Shown: positions 24,959 through 35,760 of the stretch, in pieces
How the letters are laid out: each line of letters begins with the position of its first letter
How positions within the stretch are numbered: position 1 is the first letter of the stretch
NCBI GenBank assembly: GCA_037157565.1
Contig: JAZHRO010000013.1
Location: forward strand, 75,137,501 to 75,201,500
DNA length: 64,000 nucleotides
DNA from: Thalassia testudinum
Taxonomy: Eukaryota; Streptophyta; Magnoliopsida; Alismatales; Hydrocharitaceae
Direction of reading: 5' to 3'
Notes under the pieces: generated by a model
Databases searched by the model: none
What the model was told of the DNA's origin: nothing
What the model saw: the letters and a program-made list of their open reading frames with translations, nothing else
Made by a program: the position numbers and the translations under genes

Positions 24959-27057
24959 ATGTTTGGGAGGAGGTCTCAAAACCCTGAACTGTTTGAATTG
25001 CCTGATAAATTTAGAAAAGAAGCCGAATTGTCCTCCTCCTCCACAAACATGGCTGCACGCCCTCCCCCAAATCCCAAGGGAGGAAATCACCCTCAGAACC
25101 CTCCAGGTGGTGGAGCCTTAGATCCCATAACCCGCCTCCAAGCCCAAATGGAAATGTATAATGAGCAAATTGAAGCCATTCGGGAAACATTGGAGGAAAT
25201 GCAGAACCCTCCCGAACGGGAGGAGCCTAGGCCTCTTAGCTCCTATCAGAATCCTGCTGCTACAGAGACCATACGACAAATTCGGGTCCCCATGGGCGGG
25301 GACGACTTTGAACTAAAATCGAACATAATTGGCCTAATAAATTTTCACTTCCATGGTCTTGCAAGTGAAGATCCTTTTCTTCACTTGGAGGACTTAACCC
25401 GATTGGCTGGAACTGTTAAACCAAGAAATGTCGGGTTACTTATTGTCCTCATGAAAATGTTCCCATTTGCATTTCGGCATAAAGCGTCGCAGTGGTTACG
25501 CATTCTTGGGAGAACCATCCACTCTTGGGAAGAGATGCGAACAACGTTTCTCAAGAAGTTCTTCCCAATCGGGCGAATCAATGCGCTTCGCCGTGCTATC
25601 ACCTCTTTTACGCAACAAAACAGCGAACAATTTCATCAGGCATGGGAGAGATATAATGACCTCCTCAGGAAGTGTCCGCACCACGGTCTGCCTAAGTGGC
25701 ATATAGCCTAGATTTTCTACTATGGGCTAAATGAGACTTTGAAGCAGATTGCAGACGCTTCCTGCGGAGGGAATTTTATGAATAAAGACGAGAATGGAGC
25801 ATTTGAATTGTTTGAAAATATGAGCGAAAACTCAATGAATAATGCCTCCATTGTCGCCTTTATTCGTACCAGCCTGCCTCGAAATGTCCACGAAGTTAAC
25901 ACGGGACCCTCCCATTCATCCACTGATCTCAGCCTTATCGCACAGAAATTGGATGAAGTCTCCATCATGCACAAGAAGCTGGACGAGCTTTTGGCCAACC
26001 TTGCCCGTTCTATGGCAAACACCTCCACCTCACCACTTCGTCACAATCTAAATTCTTCCAACACCAGGCTTATCCCGAGAAACCTCGTAAGACCTTCCTT
26101 ACCGAGTGTCGCACCGAGCGACTCGGTAAGTCATGTGGAACTGGCTTCTGCGAGCCAGTATTTTGACACGGAGGACCAAGCCTCCATGTGCTCGGACGCA
26201 TATTTACATGCGGACACGTCTTCTGGCATAGAAGACGCTTGCCCCTGGGGAACAACTCGTTCTCTGCCACTTATAACACAGGGTGGCGAAATCATCCGAA
26301 TTTCACATGGTCCAACAACCTGCAGCGCCAAAACCCCGCGGGTGGACCAATGCGACCATCCGCACTCGTCATCCCAAGGGCCTAGTCTAATCCTATGGCG
26401 AATCCGTCATCAGGCCCTTGCGTACCGCGAACCGAACACGCATCAAGTCCTCTTGATAAATTGATGCGAATGATGACGGAAATGTCAAAGCGCCATGAAG
26501 AGAACATAACCTCTCTTTAGCACCAATTGGCGCAGCAGAATGCTGAGATCAGTCAATTGCGCATGGCGACTCAATCTCAGGGCACTCTTCCCGCCCAACC
26601 TGTTCCAAACCCGCGAAATTTTGTAGCCTGTGGTCCTCAACCACAGGTACGACCTTCTCAAGGGCAAGTTAATCAGATTCTGCAGGCTCGAGCATTCCAC
26701 TGGGATTTCAGGCTAATCCCGCTGCAGCACCGCACTCTTATGTCCCTATTGCAAACCCTCCTCCGCCATATGATCCCACTGGACCTGAGCGGTAAGCAGT
26801 CCGTTGATCCGCCTCGACCTGATCCTGGCCCGTCTTCTTCATCGCCCTCTCATTCGGGATGCGCACCGCATTCGCGAGAGGATGATACACCCAAATTGGT
26901 GCCAGAATCAGTTCCATTCCCTAAGGCTCTACTGAGGGAGCCAAAAGGTAAAAAGAAAGATACACAGGCCTTTGATAACCTACGTAATTTGTTCAGGGAT
27001 GTAGAAATCAAGGTACCCCTTCTCGAGGCTATCGATCACATACCTACCGTCGCCTGA
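24959..27057 (+). pseudogene. Athila-type gag of element C, broken
   Basis: The frame starts MFGRRSQNPELF, matching the A1 and A2 gag starts. It runs through EDPFLHLEDLTRL, FLKKFFPIGRINALRR, CPHHGLPKWHI and the ASCGGNFMNK block, all typical of Athila capsid domains. A TAG at 25709 interrupts the frame and the same frame resumes. Near 26240 the NTGWRNHPNFTW block lies in another frame, so there is a frameshift. Further stops lie at 26518 (TAG) and 27055 (TGA). Three of the stops fit single C-to-T changes of CAG or CGA. The product would form the nucleocapsid-like particle. Confidence 0.8.
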
Positions 27058-27580
27058 TTTTTCAAAGACTACACAACACCCAGGCGACAGTCAAAGAAAA
27101 CCAAGAATCTGGTGGTTCTCTCGCCTCATGCGAGTTGTGCTATACTGTCAAATCTACCACCGAAGCAGAAAGATCTGGGCACACCGCTTATCTCCTGTAG
27201 CATCCAAGGCTGCAATTTTAGTCGTGCCCTGCTTGATCTAGGATCTTCCATAAATCTTATACCAACCATCATGCTCGAAAAATTTTCCTTGGAAAATCTG
27301 AAACCCACCCCTGTCACGTTATAGTTGGCAGATTGTTCTGTCAAAATCCCAAAGGGTGTGGTGGAAGACGTGGTGGTTAGGGTCAACAGTCTCTGTTTTC
27401 TTGTTGACTTTCTTGTTTTAGATATGGAAGTTTCTAGCTCACTTTTTGATTGTCTGATCATCCTTGGTCGACCTTTCTTGGCCACAGCCCGCGCCCATAT
27501 CGACTGCGAGTCGGGCTGTATTGAGATTGCCATTGGATCTGAAAAGCTCAAGCTTAACATCTTCAAGGCAGCCGAGAACT
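27058..27580 (+). pseudogene. Athila-type aspartic protease of element C
   Basis: Reads LPPKQKDLGTPLISC, then the active-site region LLDLGSSINLIP (Asp-Leu-Gly, at about 27235-27243), then DFLVLDMEVSS and IILGRPFLATARAHIDC, the standard order of the Athila protease. A TAG at 27322 (from CAG) splits it. The catalytic Asp-Leu-Gly is intact. This is the last retroviral domain in element C. Confidence 0.8.
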
Positions 27581-28224
27581 TTGATTGCGATTGTATCGAG
27601 GATGACACGTCTGACAAGGACATGGCCATCAACGCGTGTATCGGACCAATTGGGACCTATTCTGGTTACTGCGGATTACCTGTAAACATTGACGATTGCC
27701 TGACTGACACAAATTGTGATGTTCCCCCATCCCTTCCTTGTCCCGTACTTTCTCCTAACCAGACTTCTGACGAGGTTTTCTTCGCTTCCCATACCTCGTG
27801 GTCTGAGTCATATCCAGGCTACTCACCGCTGGTCCACACTCTTGAAAATAGGATTGCCCTTTCTTTCCTGCCAAAACAAGCAGATTTGCAACTCCACACT
27901 GGGACCTTAGGCCCATATACTTCTCACTGGGGCTATTCCTTTTGGATCCATCTATCCAAGAAGCCCCTCTTCTTGGCCAATTTGAGGGCCAACTTCTTCC
28001 CGACTTGTTCTCCGATCCGCCTGGGACACTCTCGTCCCAAGAAATGCCAAATCTATCACCTTCCACCATCACTTTTCACGCCACTGTCACTATCACTTCA
28101 CTTTCCACTTCACCACCCACCATCCACCCACCCTACCACCCTGCTGTATACCCTGCACTTCAGCTCTCGTTACCCGATCTTTCGCCCTTTCTCTACCTTT
28201 CCCTGCATGCATATGAGGACGTAA
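27581..28224 (+). pseudogene. Unidentified C-terminal extension after protease
   Basis: The protease frame stays open for about 215 more codons to a stop at 28222-28224. The text is Ser/Pro/Leu-rich with HPPSTHPTT-like low complexity and has no RT, RNase H, integrase or envelope motif. It may be a relic of deleted pol, a lineage-specific extension or noncoding sequence that happens to be open. I do not recognise it. Confidence 0.45.
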
Positions 28225-28248
28225 CATCGTTTGGCATGGGGGGGTGGA
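28213..28248 (+). other. Second polypurine-tract-like motif in element C
   Basis: ATGAGGAC followed by GGCATGGGGGGGTGGA (28233-28248) resembles the terminal PPT (GGCATGGGGGTA) and the motif after integrase in A1 (ATGAGGAC...GGCATGGGAGGG, 55802-55834). Extra PPTs are known in related plant Ty3/gypsy lineages. Confidence 0.55.
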
Positions 28249-29363
28249 TAGGCATCCATAGGATTTGGGTATTTTATGGTATCATGCAGTTTCCACCTAT
28301 TTATAAATATGTAAGAGAAAGAAAAAAGAAAAAAGAAAAAAAAATATATACATATACAGTGTTTAGTAATGATCTGAAGGCTGAAACAAAAATACAATAA
28401 GTGTTTATGGATATTCAACCACTGTTTTGAAGACTTTCCAGGCCACAGAAGCTTGATTCGCTCAGGCTCGGCTTAATTCACTTGAGCATTGACAAGATAG
28501 ATCGAAATCTCTCCTAACTAAGGACGTATTCTTGTACCTGAGACACAAGTACAGGATCCGTTGGTTTGCTTTTACTTGAGAGCTTAAGTAAACTTGGTTC
28601 ACACTACACATATCAAGAAAGACCAGGTGAACATAAGATCCAACCCTAGTGTTCATTAGGGAAGGGGGAGTCCTTACCTGTGCGCGTAGGTAGACTTTTT
28701 ATCCCAGGTTTTAGTCTTGTGTTTAGGAGCGACTCTTTCCACCAAAAAGAAACTCTCCCACCAAAAAGAAAAAAAAGTGTGCTCCTCCAAATAATGTTGT
28801 AAGAGATATACTGACGCGTGTTCAAAAAAAAAAAAAAAAGATATGCAAATGAGTCAGTATATTTCACAAATGTCTGTAAAGTCTTTGCCCTACAAGAAGT
28901 TCTTTAGGGCATGTGCAAATACCATGTCTTCTTTGAGCCACAAATGTCAGAAATGGGAGTTGAGTTTTCCGTCATCTTCTTAAGGGTCAATCTGAAGACA
29001 CGAGCTGAAACTGGGACCAACCTTTACTTAAAAAATCGTGAAACCCTGGGCTTGAGTCTTAATGTTCATCTGGTCAGTCTTGATCCTTCACTATGCACAA
29101 GCCATAACCTCTTGAGCTCTCGAGTACGGCAAAAACCTCCTGGGTCCTGGAAATCGTACGTAAGGTTTAAATATCAAGAATCCTGGTTAATCAAGAGATG
29201 ATCTATGTCATGTGAGACTTAAAGTACTGGTAGTTTTCTCTACGATTGGTTCTCACAATACCCAACAATAAACACACCTATGTTGCCTCAGAAGAAAATC
29301 TTCAGCTTAAAGATCATTTCTAAACACATTACAAAAATGTTTTTCTAGGGACTAGAAAGAGAT
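28249..29363 (+). other. 3' noncoding internal region of element C
   Basis: No coding domain. It contains an A-rich stretch near 28310-28350 and a 15-A run near 28830. The last 40 bases before the PPT (CTAGGGACTAGAAAGAGAT) resemble the same place in element B. Confidence 0.6.
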
Positions 29364-29376
29364 AGGCATGGGGGTA
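29364..29376 (+). other. Polypurine tract of element C
   Basis: AGGCATGGGGGTA directly abuts the 3' LTR (TGATTG at 29377). The same 13 bases abut the LTR of element B at 31651, and A1 differs by one base. Confidence 0.8.
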
Positions 29377-29665
29377 TGATTGCACTGCAAAAATACACCT
29401 GCAATTGTGCCGTCTTGTGCTATTTCCTAGCATTATCAGTGCATATTAGGTAGACATAGTCGCATTTGTGAATATAGATGCATGCATGCATTTAATTGAG
29501 AGGGGAGGAGAGTGAATAAATGGGCCTCGCAATTCACGTTTTCCTCAAGTGCTGCCTCGCAAAATTTCTATCTTCATTTTTTATTTCTTTTTGATTTTTG
29601 ACTTTCTTCCCGCGGCTGCTATGCATGGCCTCACCTTCCTCCTCGCGTCATGCTCTGCAGCAAGC

Positions 29666-30379
29666 TGATGAGAACCTCATCATGAACCCTAATTAGCACA
29701 ATCTAATCCAAATATGTGTGAAAAAGCTACTACAAAATCCAAAGAGAGGCTTAACTCAGAGAATTCTGAGTTAAAGAATAAAACAAATCATCAGGGGTAA
29801 AACTGTAATTTTACCAATGCGGTTTGCTAATAAGGTAATTAAGTATCCAAACACAGGTCAAACAAGCTTAACAATGAGGGAAGTGGGATGATCTGATCTG
29901 AAAAGGGTTATAGCAAGTTCTAGGAATTAAATGACATTGTGTAACCCTAAAAATAAATCTACTTCAATTCATGAGGTTCAAGGCAGGATAAAAATCAACT
30001 AAATCCTCTAAAAATCATATAAAAATATTTCCTAGGGTTTAGAACCTTCAATTTGACCTTTGAAACCTATTTTGACCTAAAATGAGAACCATGCCCAACT
30101 AATGACTTAATTTAGGTTTTTACGCAAATTGGCCAGTCAAACATAGTCCAACCTAGAATTAAAATTCACCATTAAAATCCTTAGGTTCAAATTGGTCTGG
30201 TATAAAAACTTGAGCCTAAGAAAAGACCTCCTTGACCGACTTTACAATTTGGTCCTCTTTATTTACGTTTTGACCCTTATCTTTTGAAACCCTTGCATTT
30301 AGGCCCCCAACTTCTCATCGTTCTTTGCGGAACGGTCCTCCCTGCCACTTGCCCTGCACGGCGCCATCCTCCACCGACC
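29666..30379 (+). repeat. Truncated 5' LTR of element B
   Basis: Matches the first 700 bases of the LTR at 31651 (TGATGAGAACCTCATCATGA start), then departs after CCATCCTCCACCGACC into sequence that matches 55836 onward. The exact breakpoint is known to within a few bases. Confidence 0.8.
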
Positions 30380-31650
30380 TGGTATGAAAGTGTAAGTCTT
30401 GTAAGAAAATGTTTTAAACAAAAAAATTCACATATGCTAAAAACACCATAAAAATTAAAAAAATTTTTTGAAAAAGAATAATAAAATGAGAGGAGGTGAA
30501 GAAAAAGGAACAAAATGAAAAGGAGCACAAAATGAAAGAAAAAAGTGATAGTCGTTAGTAAGAAATTAAGGAATTAACTTAAGTTCTAGACCTCATTCAG
30601 GAAAAGAAATGGAAATTGCACATTGAGATTAGTAAGAACGCAAACTTTGGGCATTCTTGGATAAACTCTTAGTACCCATTAAGATCTAGACATTCCTCAA
30701 GAGGTTCAGGAAAATGAAAAGCTTAAGTATTAGGTCCAAGACTTAGGGAGTATTTGGCCTCGTTAACTAACTTTTGGTTTACGGAACTCAGTAACCTAAG
30801 CACCCTAACTTCACACACAGCCTGGTTCAGTAAGCATAAAAATCAAAAGTAGGCAGAAGCGTTGCAAAAATTCTGTAAATGACACCTAGAGTAGAAGCGG
30901 CAGACCAACACAAGTTGATTTGAACGAGTTCCCAGCGCGGAGAGGTGGGAAATCCCCCTCGAAGATGCGTAACAAAATGTCATCTCCTCGGTGCTTGTCT
31001 CTTAGGATATTTACATATCCTACTGGGGGCATGTAAGCACTCTGCTGGTTCAGATTCTATGAATGGCATTATCATGAAATGTCAATTGCCAGGGTCTGAA
31101 TTCGGCCACGGAACACTACGGATGGGATTATCTCGAAATCTCAACAGCCAGGGTTCTGGGGGTTACCATGGATAGTGCTATCTCGAAGCATCGACTGCCA
31201 CGAACCTTTGAGGGTTGATGATGGGGACAAGGAATCTGATACAAACCATGTTGAAAAGCCAATCCTAAGCTAGAATTAAAAGGAAAAAGAGAGAGAAAAC
31301 TCTCCAAATAGATAAATCTTCTACCTCTCTTTCTTACAAAACACACTGCGAACTGAGCTAGGGCTAAAATTATCTCAAGCACGGGTGCTTTAACCACAAA
31401 GTCCAATAAGCCTTAGGTTAGTTCTTGTAAGCCTTAAAAACCTTTGTTAAGGACTAAGGCTGAGGCTAGACAGATCTGGATCTTGGTTGGTACTAGAGTA
31501 CCTTTTAGGCCTATGGTTGACATTCTGACCTAATCTAGGTTGCAAAAGAAGAAGCACTTATCTGAAATCATTAAGAACTTTATGGTCTAGAACAAGGGTT
31601 GAAACCTTAAATTTTTGCTAAGGGACTAGCAAAAGCTAGGCATGGGGGTA
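30380..31650 (+). other. 3' internal region and PPT of element B
   Basis: Parallel to 55836-57131 of A1 and noncoding. Includes the triple repeat at 31057-31205 and the PPT AGGCATGGGGGTA at 31638-31650. Confidence 0.75.
31057..31205 (+). repeat. Three imperfect ATTATCTCGAA units (element B)
   Basis: Three units of about 50-59 bp share a GGATNGCATTATC(A/T)CGAA-type core and a CCAGGGTTC-like end. The same three units occur in A1 at 56538-56693. Confidence 0.7.
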
Positions 31651-34598
31651 TGATGAGAACCTCATCATGAACCCTAATTAGCACAATTTAATCCAAATAT
31701 GTGTGAAAAATCTCCTACAAAATCCAAAGAGAGGCTTAACTCAGAGAATTCTGAGTTAAAGAATAAAACAAATCATCAGGGGTAAAATTGTAATTTTACC
31801 AATGCAGTTTGCGAACAAGGTAATTAAGTATCCAAACACATGTCAAACAAGCTTTACAATGAGGGAAGTGGGATGATCTGATCTGAAAAGGGTTATAACA
31901 ACTTCTAGGAATTAAATGACATTCTGTAACTCTAAAAGTAAATTTACTTCAATTCACGAGGTTCGAGACAGGATAAAAATCAACTAAATCCTCTAAAAAT
32001 CATATAAAAATATTCCCTAGGGTTTATAACCTTCAATTTAACCTTTGGAACCTATTTTGACCTAAAATGAGAACCATGCCCAACTAATGACTTAATTTGG
32101 GTTTTTACGCAAATTGGCCGGTCAAACATGGTCCAACCTATAATTAAAATTCACCATTAAAATCCTTAGGTTCAAATTGGTCTGGTATAAAAACTTGAGC
32201 CTAAGAAAAGACCTCCTTAACCGACTTTACAATTTGGTCCTCTTTATTTACCTTTTGACCCTTATCTTTTGAAACCATTGCATTTAGGCCTCCAACTTCT
32301 CATCATTCTTTGCAGAACGGTCCTCCCTGCCACTTCTGCGCAGCGCCATGCCTCCGGCGACCTTGCGCGGAGGATGGCGCCGCGTAGGGCAAGGCTGCCA
32401 TCCTCTGGAACAGAAGGGGGGTTCCCTGCGACGTCCTCTGTTGCAGGGACCCGCCCACGACCTCTGCCGTCAAGCATGCCTTCCGTGCGAACGCACGGAA
32501 GGCATGGGTATCCCTTTCGACCATACTCCAGCGAGGCTGGCACGACGCCACCACGTCCCTCTCTCCGCGCCAAGCCCTTTATAAGGAGCGGTAGACCTTG
32601 CCAACTCCTTCAAGCTTTCTTTGACAGAGAAACACCTCCTCTTCATCCCTTCTTCCTCCGGTCAGAGAGCCTGAAGCTTCCGGCGGTCTTCTCCTCCTCC
32701 TCCTCGTCGCTCTGCTGCCCTACCTGCAGCAGGGTTTACTCTGCCTTGTTGTCCGCGCTAGGCTGTACCCGCTGGCACCTTCTGACTGCTTCCTCGTCGC
32801 CGAAATCCTCCTCTAGGGCATCTTCGTCTCCAGCTCCGGCAGGCACGAGCCGGATACTCCTCCCTCCCCCTTCGTCAAGTAAATAGGTAAATAGTCTCTG
32901 CTCTCTCTCCCTTGTATTTTCCCTTTTCCAATTTGTCATTTCAACCACCCGACTGCCACTGTCCAGACCCATCTTCCCCATCTCCGATCACCCTCTCCGG
33001 CGAGTCCATCCCATGTCCACAGACCTCTTCACCCCTCGCCGACCAGCCCAGAAGCTCCCCCACACTCCACTCCACCGATCCCCCCTCTCCATTCACTACC
33101 AAGCACCGCCCAACCATCCCCCAAACAAACCCATATTTCCGCCCACAGTCTGACCTAGGTCGACCTCTACACGCACTCCCGCGCCTTGCCGACCATCGCA
33201 CAGGCTTCTCCACACTCCGGCGAAGCTTTCCACGTGCTCTGACTTGTCCGAGAGGCCGTCACTGTGATTTCAGGTTCACACCCTCTCGCCGCCATTGTCG
33301 ACCTTCTGCAACAGCTCCACCTGTAGCTCCAGGTCTTCCCCAGCCCAAGCGCACGTTCCAGGTTGTGCGGGTAGTCTCCGCGAAGGCATCTAGGCTTGCG
33401 ATTTGGTTCGCAAGCCTCGTAGCTGCTTCAATTGGCTGCGGACTCCTCGCCTGCGGACGCAAAATCGGGAGGTGGGACTTTAGTCCCACCTCGTAAGTGT
33501 GCGGCTGAGCGCCCACACTTAAATTGCAAAAGTGCATAGGGCTTACTACCTTCGAACATAGGGGTCAGGTCCCTCTCACCCGCACGCAGCGCGCCTCGCG
33601 CTCGCTTGCCCTCGCCTGCGCTCACGCCCCGCGGGTCTGGGCTGGATCCGACTACCCGAACCACGCACTCCTTGCCCACCACCGCACGCCGGTAGGCCTG
33701 GTCCTGGGTGTGCTACCCGAAGCCGAATACCTGGCTCTGGGAGAGCAGTTCTAAGAGAGATTCTGAGAAAGAGAGAGACGCGGGGAAGGGGTAAGGGTAG
33801 GTTTTGCTCTGACCTTTGTGTGTGCGTGCAGGAAGAAAAGAAGAAGAGGAAAAAGAGAAGCGGCCGAAGCCTTAGCTGCTCAGCAGAAGATGAAGAAGGA
33901 AGGAGAGAAACAGAAGAAGAAAAGAAGAAGCCACACTGGGTAGCTGAAGAAAGAAGAAGGAAGGCACTATAGCAAAGCCATAGATAAGTCGTTTGAGCAT
34001 TACATTAGACGTCGGAATCACCATAGCCGCAAGCAAGGAAGAAAAGAAGAAGAAGAAAGAGGAAGAAAGGCCAGTGGCCAGAACACAAAGAAGAAGAAAG
34101 AAGAAGGCAGAAGCCTTTGCAGCCGCTAGAAAGGCAGGAAAGAAAAGAAGAAAAGAACGAGAGTCAGCGGCTAGAGAAGAAAAGAAAGAGGAAAAGAAGA
34201 AAAGAGGAAGGAAAATCAGCGGCCAAGAAGAAGGAAGAAAAGAAGAGGAAGATCACTATTGCCGTAGAGAAGAAAAAGAGAAAAGAGAAGGCAAGACTGA
34301 AGAAGAGCAAGGTAAGCAAAGAGAGGAAGAAAAGAAAGAAAAAGAAGAGAGAAGAAGAAGAAGCCAACAAAACTCTCTCTCTCTCTCTCTTATTTTTGTA
34401 ACATAATTGAGAACTTATGCATACTTCTAGAAATATAGTTGTTCTCTGAGTTCGACCTCGGGAAAACCTTGTTATTCCGAGTAAAAAAATATTGTAGTAA
34501 TCTGGTAGCTGTTTTGTCACATATTATAACGACTGATTGTAAACCATAATAAACATAAAGACACAACAAGACAGAACACGCAAACCAGCGCGTTACTA
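31651..34598 (+). repeat. 3' LTR of element B
   Basis: This 2,948-bp LTR is the longest A-family copy. In order it has a TGATGAG start, three hairpins (about 32345-32382, 32423-32449, 32475-32506), a TATA box TTTATAAGG (32578), a GGTGGGACT/AGTCCCACC hairpin (33471-33490), a purine-only-like tract (about 33830-34370), a CT run and a CTGAGTTCGACCTCGGG block. ORFs at 32269, 32912 and 33993 are low-complexity by-products. Confidence 0.85.
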
Positions 34599-35729
34599 CA
34601 AGCCCTTCCCTGCGGCAGCCTGCCCTGCACAGCCAGGGCATGGCTGTGCATGCCTTCCTCTTCTACAAATAAGGCTCAGCTCCTTCTTTGCAGGGAGCCT
34701 GGTCCCCCACTGATAGAACCCAACGCAGCACCACCTTCTTCTCCAGGCCGCCCCCTCCCCTCTCCCTCCATACGCAGGCCCTTCTCCTCTGAGGAGACAC
34801 TCGGCAGATAGGAGCACCTCACGGTGGTCACAACCACCACCGTGAGTCCACCATCGCCCAGCTCACCAAAGAGCCGATGGGCGTGGTGGCTCTTTCCTTG
34901 TTTTTCCGTTTGAAGCACTTAAGCCATTACCATAAAGCTTCAGCTGTGAAGCTCAACTGGCCACCGCACGCCCTGCAGCAGCCGGTCAAGCCCCACAGCA
35001 GCAGCGCACGCAGGCCTTCCACGGGTGCCTGCAGGCGCCCTCGCCTCCAACTTCTCCGCTCAAGCGCCCTGTCGTGCTCTCTCTTCCACAACCGGCCACC
35101 ACGCGCCACTGCAGTGGCCGGCCAAGCTTCACCGCATGCCAGCAGCACCCGCAAGCCTCCGTGCAAGCAGCAAGTCGCCCTCGCCCTCCATCGCGCACGC
35201 CAGCAGCCCTCTCCGCACGCTCTATCACGACATCCTGCCCGCAAGCCACCAGCCGGAGCCACTCTTCCGCGCGCGCCGAGCCGTTCGCACTCACAGCACC
35301 GCCCGCTCCCGGTTGCGCGGCTTGGCCTTACACTGTGCCATTGTTCACGCCAGTCTGCGAAACACTGTGGCTACAGTGGGGTGACCGGTGAGTTTCTCAC
35401 TTAACCGGTCACCCGACGCACCGCAACCGGCCTTCGCCCGCGCACGCGTTCAGCCCTGTGCCCGCTCCAGCGCCCGCTCGTGCGTCTACGTACGCCTCTC
35501 CGTGCAGCACTGGGCACTGCAGTCCTCTCCGCGCCCATCTGCCCCCAGCGCACACGTCCTCGCGCGCATACGCGCCTGTGCACGCACGTGGAGCCACTAG
35601 ACGACGCCTTAACCCTCCGGCCCTCACCTCCTGCAGCGCTCTCTCTCTCTCTCTCACAACACTCTCACTCTCTTTACCGACGCTTACACACATACACTCA
35701 CACTTTCATACACACACCTATACACTATT

Positions 35730-35760
<31 letters not shown>

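Larger units (their letters stand above)
29666..34598 (+). mobile_element. Internally deleted Athila element 'B'
   Basis: Flanked by perfect CAAGC duplications (29661-29665 and 34599-34603). It has a 5' LTR cut short at about 30379, then only the 3' noncoding internal region, a PPT and a full 3' LTR ending GTTACTA. The PBS and all coding domains are gone. The deletion joined about LTR position 714 to a point just after the second PPT motif, so the copy is incapable of autonomous movement. Confidence 0.85.

Noticed and set aside
27581..28224. Envelope-like gene in element C
   Set aside because: Some Athila elements have an extra ORF, but this stretch has no clear signal peptide, transmembrane segment or envelope motif and is fused in frame to protease.
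31057..31205. CRISPR-like array
   Set aside because: Units are imperfect, contiguous and in a retroelement 3' region of a plant genome; there is no repeat-spacer structure.
32269..32886. 205-codon ORF, and the 194-codon ORF at 32912-33496
   Set aside because: Both lie inside the element B 3' LTR, cross the TATA box and hairpins, and are not conserved as frames in the other LTR copies.
33993..34406. Overlapping Lys/Glu-rich ORFs (also at 45680, 53003 and 59164)
   Set aside because: They are translations of the LTR purine tract, open in several frames at once on one strand because AG-only codons rarely make stops. No protein-like composition.
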